64,000 nucleotides of DNA from Pseudomonadota bacterium (GCA_027624715.1 JAQBTV010000003.1:124001-188000), one strand, 5' to 3'; positions 20,197 through 36,054 are shown, counted from the stretch's first letter. The notes: generated by a model from the letters alone, not told the origin. Translations and numbers: made by a program.

Positions 20197-21060
20197 TTAC
20201 GATTGCAATTTCGCCAAAAGGGTATCTAACTGATCCAGGCTTGCATAGGACAAAGTAATTTTTCCTGCCCCTTTCTTTGAGTGATGAATACGTACAGGGA
20301 TACCTAGTTTTTCAGCCAACCGCTCTTGTAGATTAATGGTGTCCTTATCCGCGCTTAATTCCCCTGATTTACGCGTTGTCGGGCGTGCAGATCGAGCGCT
20401 GACCGAACCGACTAAACTTTCCGCCTCTCGTACCGTGAGGTCTAGAGCGATAATGCGCTTCGCCAGATCAAGCTGCCGGGCCGAATCGGCCCCTAATAAT
20501 GATCGCGCGTGGCCCATCTCTAACTTTTGTTCTCGTAACATTTGTTGTACCTGAGGAGTTAACAACAATAAACGTTGTAGGTTGGTAACTGCGCTTCTCG
20601 ACTTACCCAGAATCTTTGCGACCGCTTCATGGGTCATGTTGAACTCCTCTGTAAGTCGCTTGATCCCAAGAGCCTCATCGATGGCGTTTAAATCTTCTCT
20701 CTGAATATTTTCTATCAGCGATATGGCTATGGCGGCCTTATCATCAATCTCTTTCACAACCACTGGAACTCGATCTAACCCGGCCTTTTGCGCCGCTCTC
20801 CAGCGTCGCTCCCCAGCAATTATCTCATGCTCTCCGCTTACAAGAAGTCTAACAATCAACGGCTGTATGACCCCCTGCGAACGAATAGACTCACTAAGCT
20901 CGGTAATAGCCTCTTCATCCATGCGGGTGCGTGGTTGAAACTTCCCGGGTCTTAATGCTTTGATCGGCAGTGTTAATATCGTTTCTGGGGCATTCGCCAC
21001 CGGCTGGGCGCTCGTAAAAAGGGCATCGAGCCCTTTGCCCAACCCTCTAGCTTTGAGCAT
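20197..21060 (-). CDS. parB: Chromosome partitioning protein ParB
   Basis: A 287-residue ParB. The CTP-binding ParB/Srx domain has the box motifs SIRSQGVIQPLIVR and GEHEIIAGERRWRAAQKAGL (box II, GERRxRA), followed by NIQREDLNAIDEA. The helix-turn-helix that reads parS comes next (MTHEAVAKILGKSRSAVTNLQRLL), and the C-terminal dimer domain ends in ITLSYASLDQLDTLLAKLQ. It loads at parS; a perfect site is at 24477-24492. It is cotranscribed with parA 23 bases upstream. Confidence 0.96.
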   Translation of the reverse strand: MLKARGLGKGLDALFTSAQPVANAPETILTLPIKALRPGKFQPRTRMDEEAITELSESIRSQGVIQPLIVRLLVSGEHEIIAGERRWRAAQKAGLDRVPVVVKEIDDKAAIAISLIENIQREDLNAIDEALGIKRLTEEFNMTHEAVAKILGKSRSAVTNLQRLLLLTPQVQQMLREQKLEMGHARSLLGADSARQLDLAKRIIALDLTVREAESLVGSVSARSARPTTRKSGELSADKDTINLQERLAEKLGIPVRIHHSKKGAGKITLSYASLDQLDTLLAKLQS

Positions 21061-21083
21061 AATTTTTGACCTCTAACATTTAT

Positions 21084-21857
21084 TTAGGCAAACCTCTTAA
21101 GAAATTCTTCTGTCAATGCTTGATAAGCAACCGCCCCCTTGGACATCTTGTCATATACCAGCACAGGTAAACCATAACTAGGAGCCTCCGCCACACGAAC
21201 GTTCCTCGGGATCACTGTTTCAAAAAGCTTTTCTCCAAAATGTTTATCAAGCTGATCCGAAACCTGCTGTGCGAGTGAGTTACGCCCATCAAACATAGTT
21301 CGAATGAGGCCTCCAATTTCAAGATTAGGATTTAAATGCGCCTTAATACGTTTAATCGTATCAACCAAATCGCTGAGGCCTTCAAGCGCGTAATACTCAC
21401 ACTGCATTGGAATAATCACCAAATGTGCCGCCGTAAGTCCATTAATCGTGAGCAAACTTAGGGCCGGGGGACAATCTATCAAGACAAAATCATATTCTGT
21501 GGCTACCGTGTCTAAGGCGTTCTTTAGCCTATTTTCTCGACCCTCGAAGCCTACTAATTCTACTTCTGCTCCGGCTAAATGCTGATTGGCAGTCAACACG
21601 TCATAGCCAGCACTCGGGCTCGACATTTTGACATCAATAATCGCTGCGGACTCAGTCAAAACATCATAAGCTCCGGCCTGCGCCCCCGTCTTGTCCAAGC
21701 CGCTTCCGGTGGTCGCATTGCCTTGGGGATCTAGATCAACCAAAAGGACTCGTTTGCCGCTTGCACAAATTCCTGTTGCAAGATTAATCGCGGTGGTAGT
21801 TTTTGCTACACCACCTTTTTGGTTTGCGACGGCAACAATACGACTCACGGCATTCAC
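21084..21857 (-). CDS. parA: Chromosome partitioning ATPase ParA (Soj)
   Basis: A 257-residue ParA-type ATPase with the deviant Walker A motif KGGVAKTTTAINLA near residue 14, switch I/II (VLLVDLDPQGNATTGSG; FVLIDCPPALSLLT) and the chromosomal-type C-terminus. The Walker motif reads GGVAKTT instead of the commoner GGVGKTT; both signature lysines are kept. ATP-bound dimers on the nucleoid move ParB-parS complexes apart. The start lies 15 bases after rsmG. Confidence 0.96.
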   Translation of the reverse strand: MNAVSRIVAVANQKGGVAKTTTAINLATGICASGKRVLLVDLDPQGNATTGSGLDKTGAQAGAYDVLTESAAIIDVKMSSPSAGYDVLTANQHLAGAEVELVGFEGRENRLKNALDTVATEYDFVLIDCPPALSLLTINGLTAAHLVIIPMQCEYYALEGLSDLVDTIKRIKAHLNPNLEIGGLIRTMFDGRNSLAQQVSDQLDKHFGEKLFETVIPRNVRVAEAPSYGLPVLVYDKMSKGAVAYQALTEEFLKRFA

Positions 21858-21872
21858 CCTATATTCTAAGCG

Positions 21873-22502
21873 TTAAACATCTGGCGATAACTCAACCGCG
21901 TGACGTTCCGCGCCAAGCAAAGGCACCTGAAGCCTGGTAATTTTTCGCACCAGCGCTGTGGGAATTTCCTCTAGCTCGGCATCAGGGTATTGTCCCTTCA
22001 TCGCAACCAATACTCCATCCGGCTTACAAAATTTTGATGCGATGTTAACGAATAATCTTAGCTCACTAAATGCCCGAGAAACAATAACACTGAATCGTGC
22101 GGCCGGCTGATAGCTCTCAATTCGAGCGGTCTCAACGGTTACGTTTTTTATGCCAAGCTCAATAATAGCTTGTCGTAAAAAAGCAGTTTTCTTGTGGCTA
22201 CGATCTAACAGAACCACCTCTCGGTGCGGCTGTACGATCGCTATGGGCAAACCCGGGAACCCGCCGCCAGTGCCAATATCAAGCAAGGTTCCTTCGGGAA
22301 GTAATCTTATAATAGAACAAGAATCATATAAGTGTGTACTTACCCACTTAGACTTAGGCGTTACCGAAGTAATGTTATAAACCGCATTCCATTTGTCTAG
22401 TAGCGTCAGATACCCACCAAGCGCTTCAATTTGTTTGCTGCTAACCTCGACGCCCATTTCTTGTAATGCAGAGACAGATACGCCGGTACCGCCCGATGCC
22501 AT
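21873..22502 (-). CDS. rsmG: 16S rRNA (guanine-N7) methyltransferase RsmG (GidB)
   Basis: A 209-residue SAM-dependent methyltransferase that modifies G527 of 16S rRNA. It has the SAM motif LLDIGTGGGFPGLPIAIV, then VVLLDRSHKKTAFLRQ and VIVSRAFSELRLFVNIASKF. The substrate-entry motif is WNAVYNITSV. The ATG at 22502 shares its A with the mnmG stop (TGATG), so it is preferred over an in-frame ATG at 22532 within mnmG. Loss of this enzyme gives low-level streptomycin resistance in other bacteria. Confidence 0.95.
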   Translation of the reverse strand: MASGGTGVSVSALQEMGVEVSSKQIEALGGYLTLLDKWNAVYNITSVTPKSKWVSTHLYDSCSIIRLLPEGTLLDIGTGGGFPGLPIAIVQPHREVVLLDRSHKKTAFLRQAIIELGIKNVTVETARIESYQPAARFSVIVSRAFSELRLFVNIASKFCKPDGVLVAMKGQYPDAELEEIPTALVRKITRLQVPLLGAERHAVELSPDV

Positions 22503-24412
22503 CAGCCCACCACTCGAGAGTGGCCACCCCAATCTAATGACTTATTGGCCCTCTTAATATGAACCAACAAAATTCCAATGGCAGCCGGCGTAATACCGGA
22601 AATTCGACTTGCTTGACCTAACGTACTCGGCCGTCCAAAACTTAATTTTTGCTTGGCCTCGGTAGACAAACCAGGAACATTTGTATAATTCATTTCCTCC
22701 GGTATCTGAATGCCCTCCAATCCAGCCATTTTCGTTACTTCTTCTTTTTGTCGGTCAATATAGCCTTGGTATTTCGCTTGTATCTCCACTTGCTCAGCCA
22801 CAACTTCATTCTCCACCCCGGGCCCGATACCAGCCAAGCCCATCAATCCCCCATAGCTCACTTCGGGGCGTTTCAATAGTTGAATCACAGAGTATTCATG
22901 ATCAAGCCCCTTACCAACTATATTTTTTATTGCCTCCTGATCTCCGCCATCCGGGCCCACAAATAATTTCTTTAAACGACTGGTCTCTTCTTCGATCAAA
23001 CCGCGCTTCTGCTCGAAAGCATCCCATCGGCGATCATCGACGAGCCCCAATTCTCGACCAATCGGCGTCAATCTCAGGTCAGCATTGTCCTCTCTGAGGC
23101 TTAATCGATACTCAGCCCGGCTGGTGAACATGCGATAAGGCTCAGTAACGCCCCTCGTAATCAAATCATCAACCAAGACCCCGAGGTACGCTTCGTCACG
23201 TCGCGGGCACCAACCACTCTTTCCTCGTGCTTTTCTAGCCGCATTCAGCCCGGCTAACAACCCCTGTGCCGCAGCCTCCTCATAACCAGTCGTGCCATTA
23301 ATTTGGCCAGCAAAGAACAAACCATTTAGAGCCTTAGTCTCTAATGTTGGCTTAAGCGACCGCGGGTCAAAATAATCATATTCAATAGCATACCCCGGCC
23401 TGAGAATGTAAGCGTCCTCCAAGCCCTTAATAGACTTTACGATTTGAACTTGTACATCAAACGGTAAACTGGTTGAGATCCCATTTGGGTAATACTCATT
23501 AGTATTTAGGCCCTCTGGCTCAAGAAAAATTTGATGTTGATCTCGTTCAGCAAATCTAACCACCTTATCCTCTATAGAAGGACAATAACGCGGCCCTACC
23601 CCCTCTATTCGCCCGGTATACATTGGCGAACGATCCAATCCGGAGCGAATAAATGCATGTGTTTGTTCATTTGTGTGCGTAATCCAGCACGGAATTTGTC
23701 TCGGATGTTGATCTCGAGCACCTAGAAAAGAAAACACTGGCCTGACGGGATCACCGTCCTGCCTCTCTAGTAATGAAAAATCAATAGTTCGCCCATCAAT
23801 CCTAGGGGGCGTTCCTGTCTTTAGGCGGCCCGCGGGTAACTGCAGCTCCCTCAATCGGGCCGCCAATGCGTTTGAAGGTGGATCCCCAGCTCTTCCCGCT
23901 TCGTGATTTTCTAGACCAACGTGAATTTTACCCGCGAGAAATGTGCCCGCAGTTAAGACAACGGCTTTTGCATTAATCGTTAGCCCAATGTTGGTAAGCA
24001 CTCCCGTAACGGAGTCCCCCGAAACCGGCAAATCGACCGCAGAACCCTGAAAAATATCAAGCCCCGGCTGGGCCTCAAGGCGGGCTCTTATGGCCTGCCG
24101 ATATAGCGATCGATCTGCCTGCGCTCGTGTTGCACGAACCGCCGGGCCCTTACTCGAATTAAGTCGTCGGAAATGAATTCCCGCCTCATCGGCGGCAGCC
24201 GCCATTGCCCCGCCAAGCGCATCGATTTCTTTTACCAAATGACCCTTCCCGATGCCGCCTATCGATGGGTTACAGGACATCTGCCCGAGCGTTTCTATGC
24301 TGTGCGTAAGCAGCAAGGTTAAGGCGCCAGAGCGCGCCGAAGCCAAGGCCGCCTCTGTGCCGGCATGCCCCCCGCCAATTACCACGACATCGTAATTTTT
24401 TGAAAACAACAT
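22502..24412 (-). CDS. mnmG: tRNA uridine-5-carboxymethylaminomethyl(34) synthase MnmG (GidA)
   Basis: A 636-residue FAD enzyme that with MnmE modifies U34 of tRNAs. The dinucleotide-binding motif is [21 protein letters not shown] at the N-terminus. The family signatures are [45 protein letters not shown] and [20 protein letters not shown]. The C-terminal MnmE/tRNA-binding part is complete ([25 protein letters not shown] in two motifs). It overlaps rsmG by one base. Upstream lies the parS site. Confidence 0.97.
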   Translation of the reverse strand: MLFSKNYDVVVIGGGHAGTEAALASARSGALTLLLTHSIETLGQMSCNPSIGGIGKGHLVKEIDALGGAMAAAADEAGIHFRRLNSSKGPAVRATRAQADRSLYRQAIRARLEAQPGLDIFQGSAVDLPVSGDSVTGVLTNIGLTINAKAVVLTAGTFLAGKIHVGLENHEAGRAGDPPSNALAARLRELQLPAGRLKTGTPPRIDGRTIDFSLLERQDGDPVRPVFSFLGARDQHPRQIPCWITHTNEQTHAFIRSGLDRSPMYTGRIEGVGPRYCPSIEDKVVRFAERDQHQIFLEPEGLNTNEYYPNGISTSLPFDVQVQIVKSIKGLEDAYILRPGYAIEYDYFDPRSLKPTLETKALNGLFFAGQINGTTGYEEAAAQGLLAGLNAARKARGKSGWCPRRDEAYLGVLVDDLITRGVTEPYRMFTSRAEYRLSLREDNADLRLTPIGRELGLVDDRRWDAFEQKRGLIEEETSRLKKLFVGPDGGDQEAIKNIVGKGLDHEYSVIQLLKRPEVSYGGLMGLAGIGPGVENEVVAEQVEIQAKYQGYIDRQKEEVTKMAGLEGIQIPEEMNYTNVPGLSTEAKQKLSFGRPSTLGQASRISGITPAAIGILLVHIKRANKSLDWGGHSRVVG

Positions 24413-24476
24413 AGCTTTACTTAGTTGATTATTCGCAATAATAACCGCATTTTAACCCCCCCGTGACTTCTAATCA

Positions 24477-24492
24477 TGTTTCACGTGAAACA
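24477..24492. other. parS centromere site
   Basis: A perfect 16-bp palindrome TGTTTCACGTGAAACA, identical to the consensus parS of chromosomal ParB proteins. It lies between mnmG and mnmE, about 3.4 kb from parB and 3.9 kb from the dnaA start. Confidence 0.95.
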
Positions 24493-24504
24493 TTGTTAAG
24501 CACA

Positions 24505-25836
24505 TTATTTCCCGACGCAAAAGCTCGAAAAAATTTTGCCTAATAAATCATCGGCCACAAATTCTCCTGTAATTTCGGATACCGCATTTTGAGCTATTCG
24601 TAACTCATCCGCGCAAAGTTCGATCGCAGCAATATTCAATAATGCCAAACTCACGTGTTCAGCGGCCCGGTCAAGCGCGTTTAAATGTCGCTCTCTAGCC
24701 ATAAATGGCGCCTCATCACTGCGTCTGACACCAATCTTTTCCAGTAAGGCTGACTTTAGTATCTCTACTCCATCACCTGTTTTGGCCGACAAATAAACCA
24801 TGGGGATGCCGTCTTTGGCGAGAAGTCGGCTCGGCTCTCCTGTCAAGTCAACTTTATTCGTTACAATAATTTTTTTTGCCTCGTCGACGTCCAATGATAG
24901 GGTTGGCGACAGGGAATCTATCCCGGCCGCCCGCATCTCTAGAACAATGTCTGCGTCCTCTGCATTAATAAGTGCGCGAGCAATGCCAACTGCCTCAACT
25001 GGGTCGTCTGACTGCCTCAGGCCCGCAGTATCAATAATAAGCATCGGCACTCCTCCTATTACGACTTGTCGCTGTATTGAGTCTCTGGTTGTTCCCGCAT
25101 ATTCGGTCACAATTGAGGCTTCTTCTTCAGCTAAGAGATTCATTAGCGTTGATTTGCCAACATTGGGCTCCCCAGCGAGCACAACCTTTACGCCGTCTCG
25201 GAGTAAATTGCCTTGCGAGGCCAGGCCCCTTAATGTTTCTAATTTCTGGGAAATGCTTTTTATCCGGTCTTTCACTAAGCGATCTTCTAAAAAATCGATC
25301 TCCTCGTCGGAAAAATCAATTGCTGCCTCTACAAAAACTCGGATTTCAATTAATTCATCTTTAATCGCTTCTGTACGGCTAGAAAACTCACCGCTTAGAG
25401 ATCGGTGCGCACTCAATACCGCGGCCGCTGAACACGCGCCGATCAAATCGGCAACGCTTTCAGCTTGCGCCAAATCCAATTTGTCATTGAGATATGCCCG
25501 TTGGGTGAACTCTCCCGGCTCAGCGAGCCTTGCCCCCGAATCTATGCAACTCCGCAGCAAAAGTCGCAGTACAGCGGGCCCGCCGTGCCCTTGCAGCTCT
25601 AAAACATCTTCTCCCGTATAGGAGTTTGGAGACTCAAAAAAAATAGCTAAGCCTGCATCTATAGGCGCCCCCTCTGCATTCTTAAACGTCCGAGGCGTCG
25701 CCATTCGTATTTGCGGCAAAACTCCTAAAATTTGCTTACCGATCTTCCGAACCTTGTCCCCGGAAATTCTGACTACACCAATTCCTCCAGAACCCGGTCC
25801 GGTTGCTATGGCCGCTATTGTGTCACTGTTTAGCAT
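24505..25836 (-). CDS. mnmE: tRNA modification GTPase MnmE (TrmE)
   Basis: A 443-residue GTPase. The N-terminal folate-binding domain starts DTIAAIATGPGSGGIGVVRISG and includes NSYTGEDVLELQGHGG and PGEFTQRAYLNDKLDLAQAE in separate motifs. The inserted G domain has GEPNVGKSTLMNLL, DTAGLR and TNKVD, and the C-terminus ends in the catalytic FCVGK (CxGK). It works with MnmG on tRNA U34. Its first 14 bases overlap the yidC end, the usual coupling in this operon. Confidence 0.97.
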   Translation of the reverse strand: MLNSDTIAAIATGPGSGGIGVVRISGDKVRKIGKQILGVLPQIRMATPRTFKNAEGAPIDAGLAIFFESPNSYTGEDVLELQGHGGPAVLRLLLRSCIDSGARLAEPGEFTQRAYLNDKLDLAQAESVADLIGACSAAAVLSAHRSLSGEFSSRTEAIKDELIEIRVFVEAAIDFSDEEIDFLEDRLVKDRIKSISQKLETLRGLASQGNLLRDGVKVVLAGEPNVGKSTLMNLLAEEEASIVTEYAGTTRDSIQRQVVIGGVPMLIIDTAGLRQSDDPVEAVGIARALINAEDADIVLEMRAAGIDSLSPTLSLDVDEAKKIIVTNKVDLTGEPSRLLAKDGIPMVYLSAKTGDGVEILKSALLEKIGVRRSDEAPFMARERHLNALDRAAEHVSLALLNIAAIELCADELRIAQNAVSEITGEFVADDLLGKIFSSFCVGK

Positions 25837-27472
25837 TATTGGGCTTTTTGCCCTCTATTGCCCGCGTGATGGTCCATTGTTGCGCAATTGACAAAACGTT
25901 GTTCACAAGCCAATACAGCACCAAGCCAGACGCAAAAAAGAAGAAGAATACGCTAAAAACTAAAGGCATAATTTTCATCACCTTAGCTTGAATGGGATCT
26001 GGTGGCGCTGGACTAAGCCACGATTGAACAACCATACTTGCCGCCATTAAAACCGGCAGCACATAATACGGATCCTTCGCTGACAAATCTGTAATCCAAA
26101 AAATAAATGGCGCGTCCTTCAACTCAACACTTGCGAGCAAAACCCAATAGAGTGCAATGAAAAAGGGGATTTGAATCAAAATTGGCAAACATCCGCCTAA
26201 AGGATTAATTTTCTCTTTACGGTACAAATCCATCATTGCTTGCTGAAATTTTTGCTTATCGTCCCCGTACGTCTCCTTTAGTGATTTTAGCCGAGGCGCC
26301 ATGACTCGCATTTTCGCCATGGATTTATACCCAGCCGCCGATAGGGGGAAAAACACCAATTTTATGATTATGGTGAGAAAAACGATCGACCAACCCCAGT
26401 TACCAACTAACTCATGTAGCACGGATAACAACCAAAATAGGGGCGTTGCAATGATTGTTAGCCAGCCATAATCGACGACCAAATTCAGACCTGGAGCCAA
26501 ACGTTTAAGAACTTCTTGCTCTTGCGGACCTGCATACAGTCGCGCACTCACTGCGCCCACGCCACTTTTCTCAATTTTGGTCAAACTCTGTACATATCCG
26601 ATCGCATACAGATTATTGCCAAATGATTTCGTAAAATTTTCACGACTTTTTCCGCTCTCCGGCAACCATGCGGCAACGAAATACTGCTGCACAAAACCAA
26701 CCCAACCATCTTTCGCTATTTTGGGATATTTGACCTTCGCTCGATCCATATCCTTGAAGTCAACTTTTGTAAACTTGGTTTCATCGGAATATACCGCGGC
26801 GCCGGTGTACGTGGGTTGAAGTTTAGTATCCCCATCAGCTCCACCACCATCACGCAACAATTGAAAATAGGCATTGGGGCTTATAGGTAAATTCGTTTTA
26901 TTTTCAATTTTATATTCGATATCAATTGCGTAAGAACTTCGATGGAATGTATATATTTTCTCTACGCGAGCCGATTCAGAATCCGATACCAAAACGACAT
27001 TTACCCGCTCATCGCCCGTTAATAGCGAGTACTCACTTGCCTCTGAGACGAATGTGCTATTATGATTAGGCAGCCTTTCTCCGATTAGGCCTGATTCGGC
27101 AATATAGGTTCTACCATCTGCTATTTCAAATAATTTTAACGTCTCAGTTTTAATGTCTCTACTTTGATGTTCCGTTAACACCAATTCCTTAATGCCGCCC
27201 CCAGCTCTATCAATCTTCGCCGAAAAAACGTCTGTTGTGACCACAATATAATCGGTGGCGGCCGCACCTCTGCCACTTAAAGAGGATTGGTTCTCTGATC
27301 GATTGTCCACATCATTAATCGTCGCCTGAGGAATCGTTGAAATGGCTTCCTCTGGCGTTGCAATTGAAGCCATTTCAGCCTCTGTTGATTGGTTTTTTTT
27401 TAGCCAGGCATCCCCCAGCAAGATAAGTGAGCCTACAAAAACAACCGTAGCGATGATACGCGCGCTATCCAT
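25823..27472 (-). CDS. yidC: Membrane protein insertase YidC
   Basis: A 549-residue YidC of the gram-negative type. An N-terminal membrane anchor (IIATVVFVGSLILLGDAW) is followed by a large periplasmic P1 domain (residues about 60-330) and the conserved five-helix core (NWGWSIVFLTIIIKLVFFPL; KMRVMAPRLKSLKETYGDDK; NPLGGCLPILIQIPFFIALY). The C-terminus is FASGLVLYWLVNNVLSIAQQ. It inserts and folds inner-membrane proteins, alone or with SecYEG. It sits between yidD and mnmE, the standard order. Confidence 0.97.
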   Translation of the reverse strand: MDSARIIATVVFVGSLILLGDAWLKKNQSTEAEMASIATPEEAISTIPQATINDVDNRSENQSSLSGRGAAATDYIVVTTDVFSAKIDRAGGGIKELVLTEHQSRDIKTETLKLFEIADGRTYIAESGLIGERLPNHNSTFVSEASEYSLLTGDERVNVVLVSDSESARVEKIYTFHRSSYAIDIEYKIENKTNLPISPNAYFQLLRDGGGADGDTKLQPTYTGAAVYSDETKFTKVDFKDMDRAKVKYPKIAKDGWVGFVQQYFVAAWLPESGKSRENFTKSFGNNLYAIGYVQSLTKIEKSGVGAVSARLYAGPQEQEVLKRLAPGLNLVVDYGWLTIIATPLFWLLSVLHELVGNWGWSIVFLTIIIKLVFFPLSAAGYKSMAKMRVMAPRLKSLKETYGDDKQKFQQAMMDLYRKEKINPLGGCLPILIQIPFFIALYWVLLASVELKDAPFIFWITDLSAKDPYYVLPVLMAASMVVQSWLSPAPPDPIQAKVMKIMPLVFSVFFFFFASGLVLYWLVNNVLSIAQQWTITRAIEGKKPNNAKQ

Positions 27473-27474
27473 TT

Positions 27475-27711
27475 TTAAGATTCCCTTTTAGCGTGTAATA
27501 TTTGTGGTACGGGATCAAATCCACCCGCTTGGAATGGTTGGCATCTGCAGAGCCGTTTTATGGCGAGGCCGATACCAAGGCTGCAACCATATCGACCAAT
27601 GCTCTCTTTGGCATATTCAGAACAGGTGGGAGAAAACCGGCAACTAGGAACCAATAAAGGTGACACCAAATATTGATAGCACCGAATCATAAATAAGAGT
27701 ACACGTTTCAT
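27475..27711 (-). CDS. yidD: Membrane protein insertion efficiency factor YidD
   Basis: A 78-residue protein of the YidD family. It has an amphipathic N-terminus ([20 protein letters not shown]) and the conserved cysteine-rich core CRFSPTCSEYAKESI, CSLGIGLAIKRLCRC and HAKRES, with the GFDPVP motif near the end. It aids YidC-dependent insertion. The gene overlaps rnpA by 4 bases and ends 2 bases before yidC, so the three are translationally linked. Confidence 0.95.
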   Translation of the reverse strand: MKRVLLFMIRCYQYLVSPLLVPSCRFSPTCSEYAKESIGRYGCSLGIGLAIKRLCRCQPFQAGGFDPVPQILHAKRES

Positions 27712-28046
27712 TTTAGCACCCGCACCCAGAGCTGCTTGAGCTCCTCTTGGGCGCCTTTCAAATCTGTTTTTAGTATTTTTTGCGTAGCCCTTACTACGAC
27801 GTCCGTAGACCTTATATGGCCTCTACTTTTTCTAAACAGCTCTTTAACCTGCCTACGTACGGCAGACCGGGTAACCGACAAAGGGACGTATTTTTTTGAG
27901 AATGACACACCGATACGGCTAATATGCGTACGGTTTTCTCTTAAAAGTAAAATAAAGTGCTGGCTTCGTAACTTTAATTCAAAACGCCCCTTATAGTTGG
28001 CGCTCCCACAAAGCCGAACCTCTCGAGGTAGCTTATTCGAAATCAC
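27708..28046 (-). CDS. rnpA: Ribonuclease P protein component
   Basis: A 112-residue basic protein with the RnpA signature [20 protein letters not shown] and the beta core [14 protein letters not shown]. It binds the catalytic RNA that trims tRNA 5' ends. The GTG at 28046 overlaps the rpmH stop (GTGTGA), which couples their translation. The start is inferred, and a slightly later start is possible. The N-terminal [16 protein letters not shown] segment replaces the common LRSRKEF type. Confidence 0.93.
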   Translation of the reverse strand: MISNKLPREVRLCGSANYKGRFELKLRSQHFILLLRENRTHISRIGVSFSKKYVPLSVTRSAVRRQVKELFRKSRGHIRSTDVVVRATQKILKTDLKGAQEELKQLWVRVLK

Positions 28047-28177
28047 ACGCCCAAGCGTGCCCTCCCTTTAGCCCGTCTCGCATTGATAACGGACCGACCA
28101 CCACGCGTTTGCATCCGCACTAAAAAACCATGCGTCCTATTCCGTCGAGTTTTGGACGGCTGATATGTTCGTTTCAT
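28043..28177 (-). CDS. rpmH: 50S ribosomal protein L34
   Basis: A 44-codon gene giving the tiny basic L34 protein. It begins [18 protein letters not shown] and ends with [11 protein letters not shown], matching the family through its length. It is the first gene of the rpmH-rnpA-yidD-yidC-mnmE unit that diverges from dnaA. The stop overlaps the rnpA start. Confidence 0.96.
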   Translation of the reverse strand: MKRTYQPSKTRRNRTHGFLVRMQTRGGRSVINARRAKGRARLGV

Positions 28178-28392
28178 CCCAGTTCTCCAAGTAACCTAAA
28201 CATAAAAAGTCTGCCATTACAACGGTTTTTTGTACCGTTGTCAAATTTAGCTTTCACCTTTGCTCCTGTGGATAAGTCAACATGGATAAGATACAATTAG
28301 TCATTTGGTGATTGTCTAGCGCTTGTATCAACCACCATGCTGCCCTATCTCTCGTCAGATGGCGCTTTTGTTCTCTTGCCCCGTAAAATTCA
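28178..28392. other. rpmH-dnaA intergenic region, probable part of oriC
   Basis: This 215-bp divergent intergenic region has one perfect DnaA box (TGTGGATAA, 28267-28275) and a weak one (ATGGATAA near 28282-28289). It also has a hairpin, ACAACGGT/ACCGTTGT, at 28219-28241. Genes on both sides read away from it. Origins often lie here or just after dnaA; the exact unwinding element cannot be fixed by eye. Confidence 0.6.
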
Positions 28393-29745
28393 ATGAATGC
28401 TTTTTGGGATAGCTGTCTTGATTACTTTAAAACTGCGCTCTCCCCGCAACAGTTTAAGACTTGGATACAACCACTAGAGGGTTCCGTTTTTAAGGATGAA
28501 ATTATAATCATCGCCCCTAACCGGTTTTTGCTTGTTTGGGCTCGGGATAACTATTCAAAGGATTTTCGTAGGTTGAGTAAAGAGGTTCATGGCTCTACGC
28601 TACCTATTAAATTCTCTTTAAAGCCCTCTGCGCCTATCAAAGAGGGTCCTGTAAATGCACCAACCAATGTTAAGCCCACCATCTTCTCGGCAACAACAGG
28701 AAATAGGCCTACCAAAGCCGTCCGCCCCCCACTACTTGACACAACGTTTACATTTGATACCTTCGTTACTGGTCGAGGAAATCAATTGGCGAGAGCCGCC
28801 GCCATTCAAGTCTGTGATAATCCGGGCACCGCCTATAACCCACTATTTATATATGGCGGAGTCGGACTTGGTAAAACACACTTAATACAAGCTATTGGCA
28901 ACGCAATCGCGAACAAAACACCAGGCGCAAAAATTTTATACATTCACGCGGAAAAATACGTCACTGATGTTGTAAATGCATATCAACACAAAGCGTTTGA
29001 ACAATTTAAGCAGTTTTACCACTCGGTCGACTTATTACTAATTGATGACATTCAGTTTTTCGCCAAAAAGGCACGAACGCAAGAAGAGTTCTTTTATTTA
29101 TTCAATGCTTTAACTCAATCCAAAAAACAAGTCATCATGACCTGTGACACTTTTCCAAAAGAAATTTCTGACATGGAAGACCGACTAGTTTCTCGGTTCG
29201 GCTCAGGTTTAACTGTGGCGATTGAACCCCCGGAACTCGAATTGCGCGTTGCCATCCTCCTCAAAAAGGCTGAATTGAACGCCATGTTCTTACCTGAAGA
29301 AGTAGCCTTCTTTGTAGCAACCCACATTCAAGCCAACGTTCGTGAATTAGAAGGCGCCCTCAAAAGAATAACCGCTTATGTGAATTTCACTGAAGAACAA
29401 ATATCTGTACCGCTAGCTAAGGAGGCCTTAAAAGACCTATTAGCCAGTAACTCAAAACTTATAACTATAGAATCCGTACAAAAATGCGTCGCGGACTACT
29501 ACAAATTAAAAGTCTCTGATATGTTCTCAAAAAAGAGAACTCGAGCAATCTCCAGACCACGACAAATGGCTATGGCGCTATCCAAAGAACTTACAAATCA
29601 CAGTCTTCCAGATATTGGGAGCGCCTACGGCGGTCGAGACCATACAACGGTGCTGCATGCGTGCCGTAAAATCGCGGAGCTCAAAACGACAGACACTAAC
29701 ACTACTAGAGATTTTAATACGCTTATTCAAATATTGCGGCGATGA
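28393..29745 (+). CDS. dnaA: Chromosomal replication initiator DnaA
   Basis: A 450-residue initiator. Domain I is at 1-80 (FWDSCLDYFKTALSPQQFKTWIQPL in two parts), followed by a short linker. The AAA+ domain starts at TFDTFVTGRGNQLARAAA, with Walker A GGVGLGKTHLIQAIGN and Walker B LLLIDDIQFF. The DNA-binding domain IV includes RPRQMAMALSKELTNHSLPDIG and the signature GGRDHTTVLHACRKI. It binds DnaA boxes and opens the origin. Boxes flank the gene at 28267 and 29764. Confidence 0.98.
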   Translation: MNAFWDSCLDYFKTALSPQQFKTWIQPLEGSVFKDEIIIIAPNRFLLVWARDNYSKDFRRLSKEVHGSTLPIKFSLKPSAPIKEGPVNAPTNVKPTIFSATTGNRPTKAVRPPLLDTTFTFDTFVTGRGNQLARAAAIQVCDNPGTAYNPLFIYGGVGLGKTHLIQAIGNAIANKTPGAKILYIHAEKYVTDVVNAYQHKAFEQFKQFYHSVDLLLIDDIQFFAKKARTQEEFFYLFNALTQSKKQVIMTCDTFPKEISDMEDRLVSRFGSGLTVAIEPPELELRVAILLKKAELNAMFLPEEVAFFVATHIQANVRELEGALKRITAYVNFTEEQISVPLAKEALKDLLASNSKLITIESVQKCVADYYKLKVSDMFSKKRTRAISRPRQMAMALSKELTNHSLPDIGSAYGGRDHTTVLHACRKIAELKTTDTNTTRDFNTLIQILRR

Positions 29746-29955
29746 TCCATTTTTATATAACTCTGTGGATAACTCGTTTACTTGTTTTTGATGCATTAGT
29801 AATCATACATAAAGAAAATATTTACCCACAAAAACTCCTTATACTGAACACCATTAATTACTAGACTTGGAATGTTATAAAAACGTATAGGTTCATAGCC
29901 TTGTATAAGTTACAAACAACTGCGGCCGCCTTTACTATTATTACTAAGGTTTAAT
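29746..29955. other. dnaA-dnaN intergenic region with DnaA boxes
   Basis: A 210-bp AT-rich gap with one perfect DnaA box (TGTGGATAA, 29764-29772) and one with a single mismatch (TTACCCACA, 29822-29830). It may belong to a bipartite origin with the region upstream of dnaA, or control dnaN. No coding potential was recognised. Confidence 0.55.

Positions 29956-36054
<6,099 letters not shown>

Noticed and set aside
24800-25621. A long open frame of 273 codons opposite mnmE.
   Set aside because: It is antisense to a well-supported gene, its translation is serine-rich and low-complexity, and it has no recognisable motif. It reflects codon bias of mnmE.
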